From Leptospirales bacterium (GTDB lineage Bacteria > Spirochaetota > Leptospiria > Leptospirales > Leptonemataceae), in NCBI GenBank assembly GCA_014238825.1, contig JABAAI010000001.1, forward strand, positions 1 through 34,973: a stretch of 34,973 bases of DNA, given 5' to 3'. The position numbers and the translations under genes are program-made. The notes beneath the pieces are model-generated. The model ran no database searches, had not been told where the DNA came from, and saw only the letters and a list, made by a program, of their open reading frames with translations. Position 1 is the first letter of the stretch. Every line of letters begins with the position of its first letter. Shown here in pieces: positions 24,402 through 33,300 of this stretch.

Positions 24402-25589
24402 TTGAAGAGAGTTTTAAGTAAAAGTATGAATAGAGTTTTTATAATTATTATTGGAATAATCTTTCTTTTAATAATATTCCCCTTATGGTACTGGTATGAT
24501 TCTTATAATGATATTAATACACTCTTAAAGGGGCATGAGCCATTTGCTATTCGTTTAGCGTTTATAGACGATAGCAAAAAAGACGATGATGATTCTCTTA
24601 GCTTTCTTTCCCAAGTAATTATTTTTCCTAAGCAGAAACGCATAATGCTCTATTGTGTTAGTACCAAGGCCCATTACGATGGTGATTTGCTTAGTGCTAT
24701 GGAGCCCAGCTCAGCTATAAAATTCAAAAAATATACAGGTCTTTCTAATAGAAAATATATTCATGTTAAGGCGAGTAGTGGAGCGAGGCTATTAGATTTA
24801 TTTGGAGGTGTGACCGTCTTTTTTGAGAAGCCCGTCTTTTTTGAAGATTCAGAATATCAATATCCTATTTCAACTCACCAGTTACCGGGAGGGCAAGTCT
24901 TTGAATATATCTTGGCTAATTTATCCAGAAAAAATAATCAGGATTTAAAAGATAACCCACAAGCAAATTTATATCGCCAAGAAAGTATGATTCTTAATAT
25001 GTTTTGGCAGCGCAATAAATTACGCTCTCAACTAGAGAACAATTTTTATGCACTCTCTGATGAACTTAAGTTATTAATTACAAGCATGATAGATACAAAC
25101 TTTAGTTTGAAAGAACTCGACAGTTTTTTTCACTATATCATGGATGGAGATGTTCACCTGAGTGCTTTGGAAATGCCTTTAGAGTTTATTAAAAGTAATG
25201 GTAGAAAAGTGCTGAATATTAAAAGCAAGCGAGCTGGTAGGCATTTTAGAGACAAGGTAACGCAGGCAAAAATAAGCTGGAGGAAGCCAGACGAAAGCTA
25301 TTCGGTGCAAATTTTGAACGGTACTCATCTTAGAGGTCTTGGGCGTAGAGTAAAATTTTCTTTACAAAATTTAAGTCCAAGAGTGATAGATGTTGACAAT
25401 TATGAGCCAAAACCTCTATTGAAGACTATGATACTGGAACGTTCAGGAAGTACTTTTATTGCAAAGCAACTTATTGAGCTTATGCGATTAGATAGAAATG
25501 TGGTTAGTTTTTACCGGCAGGCATCGGATATCGATGTGACTTTTTTGGTAGGAAATGACTTTAATAAAAATAGATTCCAAAAGAGGTAG
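24402..25589 (+). CDS. LCP-like/LytR_C membrane protein
   Basis: 395 residues: a short basic cytoplasmic N-terminus, one transmembrane helix (about 11-32), an extracytoplasmic region resembling a LytR-CpsA-Psr domain (about 45-180, with LLDLFGGVTVFFEKPV and QLPGGQVFEYI), a helical middle, and a LytR C-terminal domain (about 299-388, starting SVQILNGTHLRGLGRRV). The region where LCP phosphotransferases have the catalytic arginine (IPRD-like) reads YCVSTKAHYD, so glycopolymer-transferase activity is doubtful. The TTG at 24402 abuts the upstream stop with no gap; the ATG at 24426 (MNRVFIIII) is an alternative. LCP/LytR_C genes next to rsfS are, to my knowledge, seen in spirochaetes and some other lineages. 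Confidence 0.72.
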   Translation: MKRVLSKSMNRVFIIIIGIIFLLIIFPLWYWYDSYNDINTLLKGHEPFAIRLAFIDDSKKDDDDSLSFLSQVIIFPKQKRIMLYCVSTKAHYDGDLLSAMEPSSAIKFKKYTGLSNRKYIHVKASSGARLLDLFGGVTVFFEKPVFFEDSEYQYPISTHQLPGGQVFEYILANLSRKNNQDLKDNPQANLYRQESMILNMFWQRNKLRSQLENNFYALSDELKLLITSMIDTNFSLKELDSFFHYIMDGDVHLSALEMPLEFIKSNGRKVLNIKSKRAGRHFRDKVTQAKISWRKPDESYSVQILNGTHLRGLGRRVKFSLQNLSPRVIDVDNYEPKPLLKTMILERSGSTFIAKQLIELMRLDRNVVSFYRQASDIDVTFLVGNDFNKNRFQKR

Positions 25590-25594
25590 AGCAT

Positions 25595-26113
25595 ATGTCA
25601 AAGAAGTCCCTGTCGCTTGCAAAACTAGAAAGAAAACTTGCTATAGACGCTAATCAGCCTAGTCAAGACATCCCTAATGATATGTCTAAAGAGCTGTCTT
25701 TGCCAAGCAAGGGATTGTCTCTAGATATTTGTCAATTTTTAGAAGAAAAAAAATGTCAGAAAGTTTTATTATTAGAACTTTATAAGGTTAACCCTTATTT
25801 CGATTATTTTGTAATTGCAAGTGCAAGTTCTATCTTGCATTTAAATTTTTTGTCACAGACCTTATACAAGCATTTTCGGAAAGAAGTCGCTATGAATAAT
25901 AGGAAGGAGGCCCAGAGAGATAGTCGTTCAGGGTGGGTAGCCGTGGATTTCCTTGATTTAGTAGTGCATATTTTTTTAGAAGAGCAACGTGCTTTTTATA
26001 ACTTGGAGCGACTTTGGGGTGATGCCAATGTTGTCTATCCTAAGCAAGACTCCAATTTAAAACAAAGACTCAAGGCTCTTGATTATGAAAGAGGTATGAA
26101 ATGGGAGGACTAA
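25595..26113 (+). CDS. rsfS: Ribosomal silencing factor RsfS
   Basis: Binds L14 (uL14) of the 50S subunit and blocks subunit joining in starvation. The 172-residue protein has a ~40-residue polar N-terminal extension before the RsfS/Iojap domain (about 41-150). Seen: LSLDICQFLEEKKCQKVLLLEL, YFDYFVIASASSILHLNFLSQ and the diagnostic SGWVAVDFLDLVVHIF followed by RAFYNLERLWGDA. GAGG lies about nine nt upstream of the ATG. It is five nt after the LCP-like gene and three nt before mrp, so firmly within the operon. Confidence 0.93.
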   Translation: MSKKSLSLAKLERKLAIDANQPSQDIPNDMSKELSLPSKGLSLDICQFLEEKKCQKVLLLELYKVNPYFDYFVIASASSILHLNFLSQTLYKHFRKEVAMNNRKEAQRDSRSGWVAVDFLDLVVHIFLEEQRAFYNLERLWGDANVVYPKQDSNLKQRLKALDYERGMKWED

Positions 26114-26116
26114 TCA

Positions 26117-27193
26117 ATGAAAAACAAGGATGTGAATGATAAAAAGGAGATAGAGCGTAAAGTTTTAGGAAAGTTGGCTACCATAATAGATCCACAGTAT
26201 AAGAAGAGTCTTGCTGATTTAGGTTTTTCCATGAGTCTTATAGACCATCCTAAGGATCCGGAAGAATTATTATTAATGCTTAAAACGTCACATAAGGATA
26301 AGCGTCATAATATACACTTAGAATCTAAAATACGGGAAGCATTAGTAGGGCTTAAGCTAAAAAATATAATCGCTATTAAATTTGAGTACGATGCTGAATT
26401 AGCACAAAAAAATATAACTAAGCCGCGCCTGAAAAACGTTAAAAAGTTGATTGCTGTAGGCTCTGGTAAAGGCGGGGTTGGTAAATCTACTGTTTCTGCA
26501 AACTTAGCAGTAAGCTTAGCTTTACTTGGTTATAAGACTGGTGTTATAGATGGCGATATTTACGGTCCCTCGATGGGCAAAATATTTGGTATTAATGAGC
26601 GCCTTGCCCTTGGTGGAGATGGTAAGACTCAGATTTATCCTCACAAAACGCATGGTATCAAGCTTATGTCATTTTCCTTTCTCTTAGATCGTGATCAGGC
26701 TGTTGTTTGGCGTGGCCCTATGCTGGGCAAGGCTGTTGAACAATTCTTATTTCAGGTTATATGGGGTGAATTGGATTTCCTTATTTTTGATTTGCCACCA
26801 GGTACGGGAGATGTGCAAATGTCTTTGTCACAGTTGGTGGAGGTAGATGGCTTTATAATTGTGAGTACTCCTCAAAATTTGGCGATACAGGATGCGCGAA
26901 GGGCTGCTTATATGTTCAAAGGTTTAAATGTGCCACTCATAGGAGTGATAGAAAATATGTCTGAATTTCATTGTCCAGAATGTGGTCATGTCTCTCATAT
27001 TTTTTCTAAAAATGGAGCAGATGCATTAGCAGCAGACTTGGGAGTTCCACTCCTAGCCAATATTCCTTTGCAAGAGGAGCTAATGGAGGCTAGTGAAAAG
27101 GGAGAGCCAATTGCTATTTCAAATAAGAAGAGTTCTATTACCAAGGCCTTTGAAGATTTAGCAAGAGATCTTTGTGAAAGACTTAAGATTTAA
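26117..27193 (+). CDS. mrp: Mrp/NBP35-type iron-sulphur cluster carrier ATPase
   Basis: P-loop ATPase (ApbC/Mrp family) that carries Fe-S clusters to target enzymes. 358 residues. An N-terminal MIP18/DUF59-like domain (about 10-95) precedes the deviant Walker A GSGKGGVGKST (115-125). DGDIYGPSMGKIFG, VVWRGPMLGKAVEQF and FDLPPGTGDVQMSLSQ follow, and the cluster-binding CPEC is at C286 and C289. GGAGGA overlaps the end of rsfS and serves as the ribosome binding site. It is last in the operon; targets in this window with Fe-S clusters include LipA and IlvD, though no direct link is shown. Confidence 0.95.
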   Translation: MKNKDVNDKKEIERKVLGKLATIIDPQYKKSLADLGFSMSLIDHPKDPEELLLMLKTSHKDKRHNIHLESKIREALVGLKLKNIIAIKFEYDAELAQKNITKPRLKNVKKLIAVGSGKGGVGKSTVSANLAVSLALLGYKTGVIDGDIYGPSMGKIFGINERLALGGDGKTQIYPHKTHGIKLMSFSFLLDRDQAVVWRGPMLGKAVEQFLFQVIWGELDFLIFDLPPGTGDVQMSLSQLVEVDGFIIVSTPQNLAIQDARRAAYMFKGLNVPLIGVIENMSEFHCPECGHVSHIFSKNGADALAADLGVPLLANIPLQEELMEASEKGEPIAISNKKSSITKAFEDLARDLCERLKI

Positions 27194-27304
27194 AAGATTA
27201 AGGCCTATATATGGCAGTATATAAGCTATTAGGATGATATTTTTTGTAATTTTCCCTATAATTTTTAAAAAAAAGACTTTAATTTACTTTTTTTAATTAA
27301 ATCA

Positions 27305-27333
27305 TTGACAAAATAAATACACTGGTATAAAAT
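27305..27333 (+). promoter_or_regulatory. Strong sigma70 promoter for the giant exoprotein gene
   Basis: TTGACA (27305-27310, perfect) and TAAAAT (27328-27333) are separated by exactly 17 nt. A- and T-tracts directly upstream (about 27267-27300) could act as an UP element. Transcription would start near 27340, giving a ~57-nt leader without a clear Shine-Dalgarno sequence. Confidence 0.7.
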
Positions 27334-27396
27334 TCACCTTGTGTTGTATAGAGTGAGTTTATAGAAGCACATTGAATTTTTGTACGGGTTTGGGAA

Positions 27397-30300
27397 ATGT
27401 TTATAAATAGTTTATATAAAGCCAAGATAGTTAACCGTGTTAACCATATTAAGCGTTCTTTCGTCGCTTTAGTCGTAATAACGCAGTATCTTTTTCTGTT
27501 ATGTGTTGGTAGCTTGAACGCTCAGCAGAGGGGCTTGATGAATCAGAGTCAGGATGATGAGCGCTCATTAATGATGGATAATAGTGCTATTCAAGATGCC
27601 TATTTGGGGAGAAGTAATAATACCTCTGTGTTTAATGTGTCGACACCGAGTCGGGCTGGGGTTTCGCGAAATTATTTTCAGGATTTTAATGTTAATCAGG
27701 CTGGATTGATTATTAATAATAGTATTTACGGTGGGGATAGTTCTTTATCTGGAGAGTATGTCTCTGGGAACAGTAACTTGTTTGGTGGGACTGCTCGGAT
27801 TGTCTTGAGTGAGGTTACAGGCAGTAATGCTTCGTCTCTGCGTGGGGGTGTGGAGATGCTGGGGCAAAGAGCGGAATTTATTTTGGCTAATTCCTTGGGT
27901 ATAGATTGTGATGGGTGTAGCTTTATGAATATGAGCAGGGTTGCCTTGACGACGGGGCAAGTTGTTTTTGGTACTGATGGCGATTTAAGCCATTTTAATG
28001 TTACTGAAGGTCATGTCAGTATAGGTGCTGGCGGTTTGGATGCAAGTGATGCCGATTTTTTTGATATTATAACTCGTAGTGCTTCCATAGATGGGGAGTT
28101 GCAGGCTAAAGATGTCTCTATGCTTTTGGGCTCAAGTCAGGTTTCTTATGACAAGCGCAAGGCGACTAGCCGCCTTAGAGGGAGTGGTGAGGTTGTAGAA
28201 TACTCTTTGGATGTAGGCAAGCTAGGTGCAATAAAATCTAACAATATAACTATGGAGAGTAATGCGAAGGGGGTGGGTGTCCGTGTTGACGGTAAGATGT
28301 CCGCTAATTCTGGAGCGATGCATTTTACGGCGGATGGTAAAATGCACTTGGGTGGCTCTGCTTCTGCTGATAAGGGTAGCGTTAGTCTTAGGAGTAGGCG
28401 GGGTGATGTTTTGACGTCAGGGCCGATATCTGCTGGCTTAGACGTCACGATAGAAGCTGATTTAGGTAATTATGTTAACGATGGCGCTGATATAAGTTCT
28501 ATGGCTGGTGTAATCAATGTGAGTGTCGCTAATGGTATTTCGACTAGTGGTGGCTCTTTCTTTGCCGGTGAGAGTATCAGTTTTGAGGCGGGGGATGGCT
28601 TTACTAATATTGGCGGGGATATTGTATCGGATGGATTTGTTAACATAGTCGCAGGGCAAGGAGATCTCGTAAATGAATTGAGTTCTTTGGAAGCGAGGGG
28701 AGGGGATGTGCGTCTGAGCACTCGAGGTGAGCTTAGGAGCGATGATGTCTCTATTAGTGGTTCTCAATTTGTTAAAGCTTTCGCAGGTTCAAGTGCGCTA
28801 AGCTCAAGCTTTAGTGCTTTTGCTAATGAAGGTATAATGATTTATGCCGGAGATTACTTAAGTAATTTTGATAGCTCTTCTAGTTTTACTTCTTATGGTG
28901 ATATATCTTTGAATGCAGGTTTGACTTTGTTTAATGAATCGGATATTTTCTCGTCAGAGAGTATCTCTCTTGGTGCGGGTGAAGATATCGTTAATAGTGC
29001 TAGCATAGAAGCTGGGCGTGGACTTAGTTTGCTTGCAGGTGGTGGGATTAGCAGTCATATTCTTGGAGATGCGGATGGGAATAGAGGAAGCCTTTCTGGC
29101 TCATCTGTTTCCTTGGAGGCTGTAGGAGGCGACATATCTATACGTGGGGATATTATTGCGACAGGCTCAGTTGCTGGTTTTATAAATGAGGATGATGCTC
29201 AAGGTGGAGGAGTGCGTATCGTCGCAGGTGGTGGAATCGCTAATCAAGGATCTATTAGGGGAGATAATGTCTTTATAGAGGCTGAGGGAGGTGATTTTAA
29301 TAGTTCTGAGGGTGATATCATTGGCTTGAGTTCTGTTAGTATTAGTGCTTCTCGATTAAAGCAAGGGGCCTTGGGCGATGTCATTGATTCTGGGTCTATA
29401 AGGTTTGGTGCTGGTAATATTTCTGCTAATTATGTGTCTATGGACGCAAAACATTCTTTGCTCTTTGGTCCGGGTGTGATGGTTGGCTCAAATGAAACTT
29501 CGGTAGTCGAGCTTTATGCGGATTCTTTTATAAAGCTCGGTGGTGGGGCAAAGGTTTTAGCTAATAGTATCGTTTTGGATGGTCGCGAAGGTATAGAGAC
29601 TGCCGATGGTAGCGTTGTGCAAAGTCGTGGTCTTGGTGGCGATGTTCAGCTTGTATCACGGCATGGCGGTATTTCGGTAGCGGGTGATTTGCTTTCTGAT
29701 AGTGATTTGAGTTTGCTTGCTTCTCTTGATGTTACTAGTGGGGTAAATAGCAGTATTAAAAGTGGTCTTTTAACTGGGGGATCGTCTGCTCATTTTTCTA
29801 CTCTCGATATCTCTTCGGGTGGAGGTATCGATATCAATGGCACTTTATTCTCTGGTGGTTCTGTGCGTTTAGACGGCTCCTATGTCTCTGTTGAGTCTTT
29901 TAATGTGTCGGCGGCTTCGAATGATAATGTCGCTGTCTTCTCTGGGGGTGATGCAACTTTAGATCATGCTGTCGTAAGTGCTGGAAGCTTTGAGCTGATA
30001 GCTGGAGGTGAGGCTTCGTTAGATGCTTCTGTTTTGAGCTTTTCTGGTGATTTTTTTGTTATTGCTGGTGCTGGTATTGATTTGAAGTCCAGCCAAGTGA
30101 GTGGCGTTGATTTGTACTTGAAGTCTGGTGCTGACCTGCTTGTGGAAAATGCTGAATTTTGGGGTCGTCAAATAGGGCTGAAAGCGGCTCGTGATTTGGT
30201 TGCGACTAATGCTTTAGCCTCTGCTAGCTCTGAACTTGAGTTAGTTGCTGGGGATGAGCTTTTGGTAGTAGATACTTCTTTGAGAGGAGATTCTCTCTTG

Positions 30301-33300
30301 CTTAATTCTGGCTCTGATTTATTTGGCGATGGTAGCGTAATGAATAATGTTGGCTCTTCTGCTCTTGTGATAAATTCAAAAAAAAGCCTGAGTCTTAGCC
30401 GTGCTGATATTTTTAGCGTGAATGGTGGAGATATATCTATATCGGCGGCTGATAAATCAAATTTAATAGGTGCTAGCCTAAACTCTGGTTCTTTGCTTAG
30501 TATTGATGTCGGTTCTGATCTTGACGTGACTAGTGCTGATTTGTCGGGTGGGTCTTTGCGTGTGTTTGCTTCTGGCAATCTTATTGCTTCTGAAGCATCT
30601 TTTGAGGCTGCGGAGGTCGAGGATAGATTATATTCTGTTGATGCGGATGGTGCCGGGGCCATCGTGATAAGTTCTAGTGCCGTGCTTGTAATAGATGATG
30701 CAAGGTTTGATGCCGATTCTCTGCTTGAGTTACATGGGTCCCGTGGTGCTAAAGCGGATAGGCTGTCTGCTCGTGTAGGGGATAGTAACGGCGTGATTGC
30801 AATATCGTCTGGAGGTGATTTGAGCTTGGATGACAGTCATCTGTCTTTGCGAGGGGGAGATTTGAGCTTGGATGCTGTAGGTAATATCTCTGCTTACAAC
30901 TCTATGATAGGTGTTGCTGATGGTGCTCTGAGCGTGGATGCTGGTGGTTCTTTTAGCTTTGATGGGGCAGAGTTGATTTCATCCTCTATTTCTCTTGAAT
31001 CTCAGCGTGACGGTATTATGGCGAATGATGCCTATCTGAGTGCTAATTATGGCGATTTGAATATATCTGCTAAGGGCAATATAGGGCTTGATGACAGCTT
31101 CTTGAGCGGGTCTAATCTTAATATCTATAGTTTGGATTCGGTTGCTAATTCTAACAGTACTGTCAAGGTAACAGGTGAGGGATCGGCTATTGTGGGTGCG
31201 GGTGGTGGTATTTCTTTTTCTAATTCTGAGTTACTTTCTGGTTATTTTAATTTCGATGCTGGTGATTCTATCTTGGCTAGTGGCTCCTTTATGGAGTCGG
31301 CTTCTGATTCGTCAACTGATGAATCGCTTGGTTCTGTATTGGTAGCCGGTTCTGTTCTTGATTTAGAGAATTCTATAATTGAAGTATCATCTTTGTCTTT
31401 ATTTTTGGAATCCAAGGGGGAACTCGTGGCCAATAACGCTTCCTTGGCAGTGAGTGGTGAAGAATCTGTCCTTAGTTTGAAATCTCAATCTAATTTAAGT
31501 ATTGATAGATCTTATCTGTTAGGGGCGAAGTTAAGCTTTATAGCTTCTGGGGATATTTCTGCGGAAGGTTCTTATTTGTCTGGAAGTGATGCTAAGAGTC
31601 TTAGCCTTGATGCAGGTGGTGACTTGACTATAGACAATAGTTCTATAAAAGGTGGTGACATCTCTATGCGTGCTGCTAATGATATTTATGCTTCTTTTTC
31701 TACGATAACAGGTAAAGCTTTTGATGTTGGTCTAAATACTAAGCCTCTACTATCTGCAGGTGGTAATTTAACGATGCTTGGGAGTGATGTGACTTATGAT
31801 GGCAAGATTATTGTGAAATCAGCTACATATCTCGATGCCAGTGAGGCTGTCTTTAGGTCAGTCGAAGGGAAGGAGATTAGTCTTATGGCTGAAAATAAGC
31901 TTTCTTTAGCTAATTCTTCTCTTTATGGTGCTAGTCTTAATCTTGTCGCTGGTGATAAGATTTCTGCCTCTGGTGTTGTTTTGCAGGCTTCCGTAATCGA
32001 TTCGTCTGAGGAGGGAGTTGGTGACATAACAATTATTACAGATGCATCTTTGGATATTAGTGATGCCCTTCTTTTGGGAGTAGACATTACTGTAAATGCT
32101 GGCCAAGAGGTTTCAGCTAATTCTTCTTCTTTCTTTGCTCAAAACTTAACGCTTTCTTCTGGTTCTAGTATTGAAGCTGATGATATTACCTTGCTTTTAT
32201 CTGATAAAAACAGTGTTGCTGATGACTCTATCGATACTAATATCGTAAGGAGTTCGCTTGCAATATCAGCTTATGGTGACCTAAGTATGAATGCTTCTGT
32301 TTTGAGGGCTGATTCTATTGCTTTGGATGCTGGTTCTAGTCTGTCCTTAGTTGGTTCAGACGTTTTATCTGGGGATGCTTATCTGGAGATAAAAGCAGGT
32401 GGTGATATCGCCTTGAGTGAGGCGAAGGTTTATGGCGATAGCGTCGCTATATTGTCTGGTGGCGATATTTTGGCTAAGAATGCCTCGCTGCGAAGTAGTC
32501 GTAGCGGTTCTTTAGATATTTTTTCGGGCAGTTTTCTTGATTTAGCTGGGGATTCCGTAGTGAGTGGAGGTGTGCTTAGCATTTCAGCTGAGGATATAGT
32601 CGCTGAGGGAGCTAGTGTCCTTGCTTACTCTGATGCAGGCCTTTTAATTAAATCTCAAAATGATTTAGATCTCGATAATGCTTTTGTCAGTAGTGGCGGT
32701 GAGCTAAACCTCGTTGCTAATAAGGTTTTAAGTGCGATAGGCTCATCTTTTGGTTCCGGTGCTGGTAAAGGTCTTGGTATTAATGCTGGTGCTGAGCTTT
32801 CTTTGGGTGCTGCTTCGCTTTTTGTTGCTGGGGATGAGCTTAGGATTGACGCAGGTAGTTCTCTTTATGGATCTGGTCTTGTCTTTGCCGGCTTTGGCGA
32901 TAATGTCTCTATTGGAATATCTTCTGGTGCCTCTCTTGAGCTGGATTCTCTCGCTTTGTATGGTTCAAGTGTATCAATAGTCGCTGGTCATAATGCTTCC
33001 TTAAAAGATGTTTCTATTTCTGTTCGCGAATTTGCGAGTGATGGTTCCGGTGATAGTGTCGATAGTCTTTCTTTGATTGTAGGAGGGGATCTTAATCTTG
33101 ATGATTCTGTTATTCTTTCTAATTCTTCTTTTCGTATCGATGCTCTTGGTGGATTTTCAGCTAATAGAGCCAGTATAGATGCTGGAAATAGTCTTGTTCT
33201 TAGTGCTGGTTTAGGCTTGGATATTGGTTCCTCTGTTCTTAAGGCAAATTCTATTAGCCTTGTGGCTAATAGAGGTGATATTAAAGCTGCGAATATTGTA

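Noticed and set aside
27194..27304. Intrinsic terminator after mrp
   Set aside because: Only a weak TATATA stem (about 27204-27224) well before the first T-run; pairing is too poor to call.
30168..30662. Long open frame on the minus strand inside the exoprotein gene (164 codons), with others at 28146-28448, 28462-28767 and 33729-33959
   Set aside because: Ser/Pro/Thr-rich mirror images of the biased repeat codons, with no start signals and no family motifs; expected shadows of a long low-complexity gene.
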